In this document: one piece after another, positions 25,199-34,986 of the stretch
How the letters are laid out: the number at the start of each line of letters is the position of its first letter
Numbering within the stretch: the stretch's first letter is position 1
Source of the DNA: an uncultured Myxococcaceae bacterium
Lineage (GTDB): Bacteria > Myxococcota_A > Polyangia > Polyangiales > Ga0077539
Length of the DNA: 50,470 bases
Assembly (NCBI GenBank): GCA_945952225.1
Contig: CAMFHP010000056.1
Coordinates: forward strand, 1 to 50,470
Direction: 5' to 3'
The notes under the pieces: model-generated
Database searches by the model: none
Told to the model about the DNA's origin: nothing
What the model saw: the letters and a program-made list of their open reading frames with translations, nothing else
Position numbers and translations under genes: made by a program

Positions 25199-26467
25199 CC
25201 GACGGCGACGGGCCGCGCGCGCCGCGATGAGCCCGAGCGCCACGCAGAGCGATGCGGCGGTGCTGTCGTTGCCGCCGCGCGCCGAGCATCCCTGAAAGTC
25301 CGAGTGGGGCGACGCGCACGGGTCCGGCGGGGTGTTCCGCACGTTGCCGTAGTTGTAGTTGCGCGCGCGGGCGCCGCGGTCGCTGGCGGCGAGCACGAGG
25401 TCGCGGTCGAGGGCCGTGGCCGCGAGGTCGGCGCGCATGCGCGTGGCGTAGGCCGCGCTGCCGAACGACTGGTACGCGACGCGCGAGTCGAGCGTGCCCA
25501 CGCGCGAGTCCTGCGTGCAGTTCGAGATGGGCGCGAAGGTGTTCGGGTCGAAGCAGTTCGTCATCAGGCTGTCGATCTGCGTCTGATAGAGCTGCGTCGC
25601 GCTCTCGGTGACCCACGCGCGCCCCGCGTTCGCCGCGTTGATGCGGTTGAACGCGTTGAGAAAATCCGTGGCGGGGTTCGTGGGGTTCGAGAAGTCGTAG
25701 GTGAGGTCGGCGTCGCGCACCTCGGCGTTCGTGAAGTTCTGCGCCTCGACGCGCCCGTCGGAGAGCACCACGAGCGAGAGGCCCACCTTGTCGGCCACGC
25801 CCGCCGCGATCATGCGCAGCGGCAGCGTCGGCACGTAGCCCGGCATGATCACCCGCAGGGGCTTCATGCGCGTCACGCCCTCGCTGGGCCGCAGGCGCAC
25901 GGCGATGAAGTCCATGCGCTGCGAGACGTAGTGGTCGATGACCGGCGAGACCGCCGCGGGGATCGCGTAGCCGTTGCTCGTGAGCCAGGTGCGAAGGGCC
26001 ATCGGGTCCGTCGCGGCGAGGGTCACCACCTGGTAGGGGCCGACCACGCGGTCGTTGATCACCGTGACGCCGCTCTCACCGCCGCGGTCAGCGATCGAGG
26101 GGCTCGAAGAGGCGAACCCCCCGAACCCGCTCGTGGGACAGAATCCCGAGGGCGCCGTGGGGCGCGTGACGAGCGGCGCGGTCAGCGCGTCGACGGCCGT
26201 GAGAAAGAGGTTGTCAGCCTCCTCGACGACGACGCTCCCGCCATTCTGGATCGGGAGGATCCACGAGAAATCTTCGGGCCGTCCCGAGTACTGGAACTGA
26301 TCCCAGAGGATCGTGCGGTCGCGCGAGAGCGACAGCACCATGCGATGGTCGGTGACCACCTGCACGGCCGTCGGCGGGTTGAAACAGCCGCCGCAGGCCT
26401 CCGCGGCCGTGGGCGCCGCGAGGGCACCCAGAAGAAGCATCAGGCCAGGCATCGCTCGTCGGATCAT
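25184..26467 (-). CDS. DUF2330 protein with MYXO-CTERM sorting signal
   Basis: About 427 residues. A signal peptide (MPGLMLLLGALAAPTAAEA) precedes CGGCF, the typical start of DUF2330 proteins. The body contains further DUF2330 features (FSWILPIQNGG, DRVVGPYQV). The C-terminus has GCSARGGNDST, a hydrophobic segment (LCVALGLIAA) and an Arg-rich end (RARRRRSS), which is the MYXO-CTERM arrangement recognised by a myxobacterial sorting/archaeosortase-like system and leads to outer-membrane or surface anchoring. DUF2330 function is unknown. Start choice is open: ATG 26476, GTG 26470 and ATG 26467 all follow GGAGG, at 2, 8 and 11 bases. It overlaps the convergent dehydrogenase-like gene by 15 bases. 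Confidence 0.88.
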   Translation of the reverse strand: MIRRAMPGLMLLLGALAAPTAAEACGGCFNPPTAVQVVTDHRMVLSLSRDRTILWDQFQYSGRPEDFSWILPIQNGGSVVVEEADNLFLTAVDALTAPLVTRPTAPSGFCPTSGFGGFASSSPSIADRGGESGVTVINDRVVGPYQVVTLAATDPMALRTWLTSNGYAIPAAVSPVIDHYVSQRMDFIAVRLRPSEGVTRMKPLRVIMPGYVPTLPLRMIAAGVADKVGLSLVVLSDGRVEAQNFTNAEVRDADLTYDFSNPTNPATDFLNAFNRINAANAGRAWVTESATQLYQTQIDSLMTNCFDPNTFAPISNCTQDSRVGTLDSRVAYQSFGSAAYATRMRADLAATALDRDLVLAASDRGARARNYNYGNVRNTPPDPCASPHSDFQGCSARGGNDSTAASLCVALGLIAARAARRRRSSDR

Positions 26468-26523
26468 CACGGTCATCGCCTCCGGGGCCGCGATTGTGCG
26501 AGCAACATGCCGCAGGGGAAAGT

Positions 26524-26536
26524 GCTTCTTTTCAAG
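26524..26536 (-). promoter_or_regulatory. variant of shared motif (CTTGAAAAGAAGC)
   Basis: On the minus strand CTTGAAAAGAAGC followed by ACTTT, matching CTTGAAAATAGGCACTTTT at 23956 in all but two of the first 13 positions. It is 48-57 bases upstream of the DUF2330 start, similar to the distance in front of VWA copy 2. Confidence 0.35.
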
Positions 26537-26752
26537 CCTTCTTCGCACACGGTGCTGTGCCGTTGCGTGCCTCCCGCGGCCAGTGTGCCCGGGTGGCACG
26601 GCGAGGGCGCCGCGAGGGCGATGCGGGGCGCGCGCGCGGCGTGGGCCGAGCGCCCTGCGTGAAAGACTACAAACCGGGACGCGGGTGCGGTAAAGGCGCT
26701 CCCGGCATCGGGCGCAACGCCCGCATTGCACGGAGGCGCAAGGAGTAGCCCG

Positions 26753-28813
<2,061 letters not shown>

Positions 28814-28838
28814 TCGACTCCGCCTGCGCCCCGCGCAC

Positions 28839-28876
28839 GAGGCCGCCTTCGACCCGCAACGGTCGTCGGCGGCTTC
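28839..28876. terminator. two-tier hairpin between convergent genes
   Basis: Outer stem GAGGCCGCC (28839-28847) with GGCGGCTTC (28868-28876), one mismatch, and inner stem CGACC (28850-28854) with GGTCG (28861-28865) around CGCAAC. It lies between the convergent pyrophosphatase and HAD genes and could stop transcription in both directions. No long T-tract is present. Confidence 0.55.
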
Positions 28877-28884
28877 GGCCATTT

Positions 28885-29532
28885 CTAGGGTCGCGCGAGC
28901 CGTTGCGCGCGCGCCCACGCGGCGATCTCGTCGGGCGTGCGCATGAGAATTTCTGCGCCCGCTTTGACGAGTCGCGACTCGTCTTCGAAGCCCCACGTGA
29001 CCGAGAGGCAGCGCACCTTCGCGCGTCGGCACGCTTCGAGGTCGCGCTCCTCGTCGCCCACGTAGGCGAGCGCGTCGGCGGTGATGCGCTCGCGGGCCAT
29101 GAGGTTCTTGAGCAGCGCGTGCTTGCCGAAGAGCAGATGGCTGCAGAGCACGTGGTCGAATGCGTCGGACGCGCGGTGGTGGTCGAGAAAGGCGCGGATG
29201 TTCTCCTCGCGGTTCGACGAGAGGATCGCCGTGCGAAGGCCCATCGCGCGGAGCTCGCGCACGAGGCCGAGGGCGCCGGGCATGAAGTTCACGCGGGGCA
29301 TCACCTCGCGCAGCCGCGGCCCCGCGCGGACCATGAGCACCGGGAGCATCACGAGGGGCACGCCGAGGGCCGCGCATCGCTCGCGGAGCGAGAGCGCGCG
29401 CATCGCGTGGAGGTTCGCGTCGGTGAGCAGCCCGTAGCCCGACTCGCGCGCGATGCCGTTGTAGAGCTCGATGACGGCGCGGCCCGAGTCGGCGAGCGTT
29501 CCGTCGAAGTCGAAGGCGACGTGGGTGAGCAT
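28885..29532 (-). CDS. HAD-superfamily phosphatase, phosphoglycolate-phosphatase-like
   Basis: 215 residues. Motif I FDFDGTLADSG (nucleophile and acid Asp), motif II ILSSNREENI, the Lys of motif III around GKHALLKNL, and motif IV YVGDEERDLEACRRA are all present, with an alpha-helical cap in between. This is the Gph/PGP-like subgroup that dephosphorylates small sugar or glycolate phosphates; the substrate is unknown. ATG 29532 is five bases after the stop of the lipid kinase gene, so translation is probably coupled. The gene is last in a three-gene operon with the lipid kinase and a YihY-type protein, so a lipid- or glycerol-phosphate substrate is possible but unproven. Confidence 0.88.
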   Translation of the reverse strand: MLTHVAFDFDGTLADSGRAVIELYNGIARESGYGLLTDANLHAMRALSLRERCAALGVPLVMLPVLMVRAGPRLREVMPRVNFMPGALGLVRELRAMGLRTAILSSNREENIRAFLDHHRASDAFDHVLCSHLLFGKHALLKNLMARERITADALAYVGDEERDLEACRRAKVRCLSVTWGFEDESRLVKAGAEILMRTPDEIAAWARAQRLARP

Positions 29533-29537
29533 CGGCG

Positions 29538-30548
29538 CTACGGCACCAGCAGGCGGATGGCGCGCGCGGCCACCTCGATCTCGACCTGCTCGCACGCGGG
29601 GAACTCCTCGCCGTCGATCTGCGCCGCGAGGGGCGCGCCGCCGCCGGGCGGCGTGAGGGTCATCGTGAGGTTCTTCGCGCGAAAGGGCTTCGAGTGCTCG
29701 ATGCCGACTTTGTTGAGCACGTCTTCGGTCAGCGGATTGCCGTCGAGGTCGACGATGGCCTTCGAGGTCCAGTCGCGGCGACCGCGGAAGGGCACCACTT
29801 CGAAGAGCCCGTCGTCGTGGCGCGACGTGCGGTCGAACACCCACGCGCCGCCGTAGTACCGCGTGTTCTTCACGATGAGGTCGGTGAGCCCTTCGAGCTC
29901 GTGCACGGTCCCGTCGGCCACGATGCGCGCGCGGAACTTGTCGCTCACCACGTACGACTCGAGAAAGGTCTTCATCAGCGCGCCCGCATACACAAGCTGG
30001 TCGCGGTAGATCTCCTTGAGGGGACCGAGCTGCTCGACCACGCGGCGGTCTCGGTTGCGCGCGGCGAGCGTGCGCGCGCTGAGCCCCCAGCCCGCGGAGT
30101 CGAAGAACGCGCCCGAGGCCGAGTGCGTGCCGTCGACGCTGCGCGTGGCGATGATCCCCGCGTCGAGGAGCGTCTCGTGGCCTCGCGCGATCACGTCGAC
30201 GTTGCGCGGGAGCGCGTCTTCGCGCGCTTCGAGCCCGAAGGAGCGACCCTGGTCGTTGGCCGTGCCCGTGGGGAGCATACCGAGCGTGACCTCGGCGCGT
30301 CGGCGGCTCGCGTAGAGGGCCGAGGCCACCTCGCGAAAGGTGCCGTCACCGCCCATCGAGATCACGCACTCGTACGCGGTCTCGTCGAGGCGTCGGCGGA
30401 GCGCGTCGATGGTGCGTCCCGCGGGGAGCGTCGAGAAGAGGTCGCACGCGAGGCCGCGGCGGTGGAGCAGGTCGAGCGCGGTCTGGATGCGGGCGGCGTT
30501 GCGTCCGCTCTGCGCGGTGGGGTTGCCGACGAGGAGGTGCGTTGCCAC
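29538..30548 (-). CDS. diacylglycerol-kinase-family lipid kinase
   Basis: 336 residues from GTG 30548 (a TTG at 30569 is possible). The N-terminal catalytic domain shows VGNPTAQSGRN, the nucleotide-binding SMGGDGTFREVASAL and LPTGTANDQGRSFGL, the standard DAGK_cat pattern. The C-terminal beta domain has VVPFRGRRDW and PLAAQIDGEEF. Members (DgkB, YegS, sphingosine-kinase-like) use ATP to phosphorylate diacylglycerol or related lipids on the cytoplasmic face of the membrane. The conserved Asp/Glu residues appear intact, so it should be active. It is flanked by a YihY-type membrane protein (22 bases upstream) and a HAD phosphatase (5 bases downstream) on the same strand, forming a likely lipid-metabolism operon. 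Confidence 0.9.
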   Translation of the reverse strand: MATHLLVGNPTAQSGRNAARIQTALDLLHRRGLACDLFSTLPAGRTIDALRRRLDETAYECVISMGGDGTFREVASALYASRRRAEVTLGMLPTGTANDQGRSFGLEAREDALPRNVDVIARGHETLLDAGIIATRSVDGTHSASGAFFDSAGWGLSARTLAARNRDRRVVEQLGPLKEIYRDQLVYAGALMKTFLESYVVSDKFRARIVADGTVHELEGLTDLIVKNTRYYGGAWVFDRTSRHDDGLFEVVPFRGRRDWTSKAIVDLDGNPLTEDVLNKVGIEHSKPFRAKNLTMTLTPPGGGAPLAAQIDGEEFPACEQVEIEVAARAIRLLVP

Positions 30549-30569
30549 GGCGCGCGAGTGTAGAGGCAA

Positions 30570-31430
30570 TCACGCGCGGGGGTGAATTCCGTCGCCCCGC
30601 AGGCGCGCCCACGCGGCGGTGAACGATGCGCCGAGAAAGAACACCTGCGCCGAGTAGTTCACCCAGAGCAGCAGCATCACGAGCGACGACGCGGCGCCGA
30701 ACACGCTCTGCGCGGCCTTGTGCTTCACGTACGCGCCCGCGAGCGCAGCGCCGAGCGCGAAGAGGGCCGCGGTGACGAACGCGCCCATCGACGCGTCGCG
30801 GGTCGAGACGCGCGCCTCGGGGAGCACCTTGAAGATCGCCGTGAAGAGCAGCACGGCGAGCGCGAACGAGACCGCCGCGCCCGACGCGCGCCACGCGGCG
30901 GGGTGGTGGCCGAAGAGGCCGTGGGCCCATGCGGCGAGGGCGTTCCACGCGACGAGGGCCACGAGGATCACGCTCACCACACCGACGAGCGACACGGCCG
31001 TCGCGCGGCGACGGAGCTGCGCGAGCACCTTGTGGTGCAGCCGATCGTGGGAGGCGAGGGGAACGTCCCAGAGCAGATGCAGCGCGCGCTGGAGCACCGC
31101 GAAGAGGCGCGACGAGGCGTAGAGCAGCACGAGCGCTTCGAGGCTCCACGGGTTGTGCGAGGCGTGCGAGAGCGCGGTGCCCAGGGCGTCGGCCACGGTG
31201 GCGGTGCCGCTGCGTCCGATCCAGCGCGCGAGGTTCTGGAGCAGCGCGCGACGGGCCGCGTCTTCGCTCGTGGCCGCCCCCGCGACGCGGATCGCGAGCA
31301 TGAACACCGGCACCGCCGAGAGCAGCGCGTAGAACGCCACCGAGGCGCTCAAGAGACGCGCGCCGCCGTGCGTCCACGCGCGCCCGGTCTCGCGAAGCAC
31401 CGCGCGCAGCGAGCGATCGAGTGGCTCCAT
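30570..31430 (-). CDS. YihY/BrkB-family inner-membrane protein
   Basis: 286 residues with about six hydrophobic segments. The family hallmarks are visible: LLSASVAFYALLSAVPVFMLAI near the N-terminus, YASSRLFAVLQRALHLLWDV in the middle, and LVMLLLWVNYSAQVFFLGASFTA near the end. YihY/BrkB proteins were once called ribonuclease BN, a name since withdrawn; their physiological role is unknown, although some link to lipid or envelope homeostasis. The ATG at 31430 has GAGG ten bases upstream. It is first of the three-gene operon leading into the lipid kinase and HAD genes. Confidence 0.9.
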   Translation of the reverse strand: MEPLDRSLRAVLRETGRAWTHGGARLLSASVAFYALLSAVPVFMLAIRVAGAATSEDAARRALLQNLARWIGRSGTATVADALGTALSHASHNPWSLEALVLLYASSRLFAVLQRALHLLWDVPLASHDRLHHKVLAQLRRRATAVSLVGVVSVILVALVAWNALAAWAHGLFGHHPAAWRASGAAVSFALAVLLFTAIFKVLPEARVSTRDASMGAFVTAALFALGAALAGAYVKHKAAQSVFGAASSLVMLLLWVNYSAQVFFLGASFTAAWARLRGDGIHPRA

Positions 31431-31515
31431 GGGGCCGCATCCTCGCCGCGGAGATGCCGCCGCGCGAGTTCTCGGGTTGCGACCCGCGCGCGCCGTCGCC
31501 GACAATCGCGCGCCC

Positions 31516-32979
31516 ATGCGCCGACTCCCTTCGTTCGCGGCCCTCTCGCTCTCGCTGCTCGCGGCGTGCACCTCGACCCCGACGCCTGCGACCGATGCGT
31601 CGACGGTGAACGACCTCGGTGGCGCCGATGCGTCCGTCGCCGACGTGCCCGCGCGTGCGCCGTGGCCCCACGAGCTCGCGAGCGCGTCGGTGATGGGCGC
31701 GCCCCGCGGAATGTCCACGCGCCGTGTGATCGTGCACTCCCACTCGGTGCACTCGCACGATGCGTGTGACGGGCGTCCGTACGTCGACGGCGGGCCCAAC
31801 GAGCCGTGCCTCCAGAGCTTTCGTCGCGCGATGTGCCGCGCGCGCATCGACGCGGTGTTCCTCACCGAGCACGCGGGGCTCATGGCCGAAGGGAGCTTCG
31901 AGCGCGTGATGCAGCTCCGCGAGGGCGACGAGCCCGTGATGGAGAACGGCGCGCTCGTGGGCTACTGGACGCGCTGCGCCGACGGACACCGCACGCTGTG
32001 GCTTCCCGGTGCGGAGAACGAGCTCATGCCCATCGGGCTCGCGCGTCACCCCGACCCCGTGGGCGGATCGCTCGGCAGCGCCTACCACGCCGACGACGCC
32101 GCGGGCGTGGCGCGCTTTCACGACGCGGGCGCGCTCGTCGCGGTGGCCCACTGCGAGCAGCGCACGATCACCGAGCTGCGCGCGCTGCGTCCCGACCTCG
32201 TCGAGGTCTACAACGTTCACGCGAACCTCGCGCCCAACATCGCGTACATGGCCAACCCCACCGCGAACAACGGCCAGGCCATCGTCGACCTGTTGCGCTT
32301 CAACGGCGCCGCGAGCCCGCTCGAACCCGACCTCGCGTTCCTCGCGTTCTTCGCGGAGAACACCGCGGATCTCGCGCACTGGGCCCTGCTCTGGAACGAC
32401 GGGATCAACATGCCCGGCGTGGCCGCGAGCGACGCGCACGAGAACACCTTCATGGCGCTCATGAACGACGGCGAGCGCGGCGACAGCTACCGGCGCATCT
32501 ACCGCTTCTTCTCGAACGAGACGCTCGTCGAGGGCGGGCTCACGCGCGCCTCGGTGATGGACGCGCTCCGTCGCGGTCGCAGCTACGTGGCCTTCGAAGC
32601 GCTCGGCACGCCCGAGGGCTTCTCGTTCCACGCGCGCGCCGCCGACGGACGTGTGTTCGAGATGGGCTCCACGGTGCGCCTCGCCGACACGCCGTCGCTC
32701 GTGCTCCGCGCGCCGACGCTGCACATGGCCGCCGCCGATGCGACGCCGCCGCGCGTGACGATGGTGCTCTACCGCGCCGAGGCCGAGCGCTGGGTGGAGC
32801 AGCAGCGTTGGGAGAACCCCGCTGCGATGGGGGAGGTGACCGTGCCCGTGACCGCCGCGGGCGTGTACCGCGTCGAGGTGCGCATGGTGCCCGAGCACGC
32901 GCGCGCGTACCTCCCGGGCATGGAGCAGCTCGTGCGAGACGTGCCGTGGATCTACGGCAATCCCCTTCGCGTGCAGTGA
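31516..32979 (+). CDS. secreted PHP-domain metallohydrolase, CehA/McbA type
   Basis: 487 residues. It is a clear lipoprotein: signal sequence and lipobox LLAAC (Cys 18), then an Asp/Ala/Thr-rich linker to residue ~48. The PHP-type metal site is visible as VIVHSHSVHSH (His 74, 76), LTEHAG, VAVAHCEQ and GVAASDAHENTF. The extended C-terminal part (residues ~360-487) looks like a beta-rich accessory domain. CehA/McbA-type enzymes hydrolyse carbamates, phosphoesters or similar; the substrate here is unknown. The ATG at 31516 gives the proper signal peptide; frames upstream of it are not supported. The gene is convergent with the di-heme peroxidase gene nine bases away. Confidence 0.85.
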   Translation: MRRLPSFAALSLSLLAACTSTPTPATDASTVNDLGGADASVADVPARAPWPHELASASVMGAPRGMSTRRVIVHSHSVHSHDACDGRPYVDGGPNEPCLQSFRRAMCRARIDAVFLTEHAGLMAEGSFERVMQLREGDEPVMENGALVGYWTRCADGHRTLWLPGAENELMPIGLARHPDPVGGSLGSAYHADDAAGVARFHDAGALVAVAHCEQRTITELRALRPDLVEVYNVHANLAPNIAYMANPTANNGQAIVDLLRFNGAASPLEPDLAFLAFFAENTADLAHWALLWNDGINMPGVAASDAHENTFMALMNDGERGDSYRRIYRFFSNETLVEGGLTRASVMDALRRGRSYVAFEALGTPEGFSFHARAADGRVFEMGSTVRLADTPSLVLRAPTLHMAAADATPPRVTMVLYRAEAERWVEQQRWENPAAMGEVTVPVTAAGVYRVEVRMVPEHARAYLPGMEQLVRDVPWIYGNPLRVQ

Positions 32980-32988
32980 GCGTGACGC

Positions 32989-34293
32989 TCAGCGCGCGAC
33001 GTACTCGTCGGGCGTGAGCGCGCGGAGGAACGACACCAGCGCCGCGACCTCGCGGGGCAGCGGCGCGAAGGGAATGAGCGCGGGGTCGACGGTGCCCTGC
33101 GCGCGCGGGTCGGCGAGGGGAAGGCCTCCCGCCGCGTCGTGCGCGATGACCTCTTCGAGCGTCGCGAGCGTGCCCGCGTGACCGTAGGGCGCGGTGAGCG
33201 CCACGCCGCGCAGCGTGGGCGTGCGGAACTGCCCGACCACGGCGCCGCTGTTGGGCTCCGCGGGCGCGTAGACCGTGCGGTCGTCGCTGTACACGCTGCG
33301 CGCGCCGAGCACGTTCTCCGCGGCGGTGGCGAGTCCCTCGGCGCGTCCGCGGTCGGGCCCTGCGGTGCTGTCATCGGGCATGCGCAGCGCGTGAAACTGG
33401 TCGTCGGTGAACAGCGGCCCGAGGTGGCAGTTGATGCAGCTCAGGGTGATGAAGAGCTTGAGCCCGTCGCGCTGCTCCGGGGTCATCGCCTCGCGGTCGC
33501 CGGCCATGTACCGATCGAAGGCCGAGCGGCCCGGAACGAGCGTGCGCTCGAACGCTTCGAGGGCCTTGCCGAGGTTCGCGGCGATGCGGTTGATGGCGTC
33601 CTGATCGTCGGGGCGCATGGCGCGCCACGCGGCGTCGCCGGGCTTCGCGCGGGCGGGGAAGCGGGTCGTGTCGTCGAGGGGCGGCAGCGGCCCGAAGAGG
33701 GCCTCCCAGGGCGCGCGGTAGGCCTCGGCGACGTGGCGCGCGACCTCGACGCGCGTGAAGTCGTGCTCGTGCGGGTTCTCGATCGCGAGAATGGGCTGCG
33801 CCCAGAGCGTGTCGGCGCCGCCGTCCCAGAGCTTCCACCGGCCCCAGCCCGCGTAGAGGAGCGTCGGCGTGTTGCGACGGCCGCGCATCACGGGCATCTG
33901 CGCTTCGGCGAGCGGGCGTCCGTCGGTGAACAGTCGCGCGCGGTCGTGACAGCTCGCGCAGGCCACCTGGGCGCCGCGCGAGAAGCCGCGGTCTTCGAAG
34001 ATCATGCGTCCGAGCGCGGCGGCCTGCGGATTGTCGGCGAAGCGGTTCGTCGGGTTCGCGGGCATCGCGGGCACCGGCGACATGCGGCGCAGCATCTCCC
34101 ACTGGCGCTGCGTGAAGCGGTCGTCGATGAGGGCGCTCGCCGCATCGGTTGCGTCGCGCGTGGCGACGTCGGCAGTCGATGCGTCGGCCGGTGCGTCGAG
34201 GGCGGTGGCATCGGCGGGCGCGGGTTGCGCGTCACCGCAGGCGCTCAGCGAGAGGGCGGCGAGAACGAGCGCAGGGAGGCAATGGGAGCGCAT
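32989..34293 (-). CDS. di-heme cytochrome c peroxidase (MauG/CcpA type), lipoprotein
   Basis: 434 residues. Signal sequence and lipobox LSAC (Cys 19), then a linker rich in Asp, Ala and Thr to about residue 55. Two c-type heme sites are present: CASCH at 112-116 and CINCH at 286-290, as in bacterial di-heme peroxidases and MauG. RFADNPQAAALGRMIFEDRGFS and RNTPTLLYAGW fit the family. It either reduces H2O2 using periplasmic cytochromes or performs a MauG-like oxidation. The ATG at 34293 is chosen because it gives the signal peptide; no strong ribosome site is seen. Confidence 0.9.
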   Translation of the reverse strand: MRSHCLPALVLAALSLSACGDAQPAPADATALDAPADASTADVATRDATDAASALIDDRFTQRQWEMLRRMSPVPAMPANPTNRFADNPQAAALGRMIFEDRGFSRGAQVACASCHDRARLFTDGRPLAEAQMPVMRGRRNTPTLLYAGWGRWKLWDGGADTLWAQPILAIENPHEHDFTRVEVARHVAEAYRAPWEALFGPLPPLDDTTRFPARAKPGDAAWRAMRPDDQDAINRIAANLGKALEAFERTLVPGRSAFDRYMAGDREAMTPEQRDGLKLFITLSCINCHLGPLFTDDQFHALRMPDDSTAGPDRGRAEGLATAAENVLGARSVYSDDRTVYAPAEPNSGAVVGQFRTPTLRGVALTAPYGHAGTLATLEEVIAHDAAGGLPLADPRAQGTVDPALIPFAPLPREVAALVSFLRALTPDEYVAR

Positions 34294-34405
34294 GGAAGGT
34301 CCGCGTGCGATCGCACGGATCATTCCAGGGTTGTGGCGCAGTGGGGAGCGAAGCGGAAGGGGATGCGATGCGGAGGGACGCGCCGAAGAGGGCGCGGCGT
34401 GCGAC

Positions 34406-34666
34406 TCAGCGGTCGACGCTCTTCAGGATCGTCTCGACCTCGCGGAAGATCGAGTCGTAGGTGTCGCCCTTCGAGAGCGAGCGGATGCGCAGCGAGAGCG
34501 ACTGACCCTTCACGTCGTACGCGAGGTCGGCGTTGAGGCCGCCCGCGCCGCGGAGCAGGCCCGACGCGCCACCGGGAGGCGCCCAGCCCTTGGTGCGCAC
34601 GTGGTTGCGAAACGCGTCGTACTCCGCCTCGTTGACATCGATGAAGGTCTTCGTGTTCGACGACAT
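34406..34666 (-). CDS. small unknown protein, 86 residues
   Basis: 86 residues, no family recognised. Soluble, without signal peptide, charged and slightly glycine-rich in the middle (PPGGASGLLRGAGG). It starts MSSNTKTFIDVNEAEYDAFRNH. It is well supported as a gene: ATG 34666 follows GGAGGG at a 6-base spacing, and a near-consensus promoter sits about 100 bases upstream. It stands alone on the minus strand, divergent from the penicillin-acylase gene. The gap to the peroxidase gene downstream is 112 bases. Confidence 0.7.
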   Translation of the reverse strand: MSSNTKTFIDVNEAEYDAFRNHVRTKGWAPPGGASGLLRGAGGLNADLAYDVKGQSLSLRIRSLSKGDTYDSIFREVETILKSVDR

Positions 34667-34765
34667 GTGGATCCCTCCGGAACCGTGAGTGGGCGGAGTC
34701 GTGGGCCGTTGCAACGTGTGCAGGAGTGATCGCCCCGACGACACCGCACGTGCGATGTGCGGGCG

Positions 34766-34795
34766 ACTATACGCTCCACCTTCCGCGGTTGTCAC
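34766..34795 (-). promoter_or_regulatory. strong promoter of the 86-residue gene
   Basis: On the minus strand GTGACA (34795-34790, five of six), 18-base spacer, TATAGT (34771-34766, five of six). It is the best sigma70-like match found in the window. Transcription near 34759 gives a leader of about 93 bases. Confidence 0.65.
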
Positions 34796-34851
34796 ACGCT
34801 TCGAGCAACTTCGTGGCGGACCTCGAACGTTCGCGTCGTGATCGCTGCAAA

Positions 34852-34868
34852 TGCCTTTCTGAAAGGCA
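34852..34868. promoter_or_regulatory. palindrome TGCCTTTC-T-GAAAGGCA
   Basis: Perfect 8-bp arms around one central base, A/T-richer than its surroundings. It lies 57 bases upstream of the -35 of the small gene and 119 bases before the penicillin-acylase gene start. The form is that of a regulator operator. Confidence 0.5.
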
Positions 34869-34986
34869 AATTGCGAGGTCACTGCGCCGCGCTGCGGCCC
34901 TCGCGACCGGCGGTCACAGCAGTGTTCACCCGGCGCCTCGTCGGGGCGCTCACGGTCGTTGACACCCGCACGCGCGGGCGTGCCTC

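Larger units (their letters stand above)
34667..34986. other. 320-base intergenic region
   Basis: The gap between the 86-residue gene (minus) and the penicillin-acylase gene (plus). It holds the minus-strand promoter (34766-34795), an 8-bp palindrome (34852-34868), and a leader of ~90 bases for the small gene. No further convincing ORF or RNA gene is seen. Confidence 0.6.

Noticed and set aside
26594-26612. TGGCACG resembling a -24 sigma54 element upstream of hppA
   Set aside because: No GC at the required distance; the following bases are GC-rich without TTGC.
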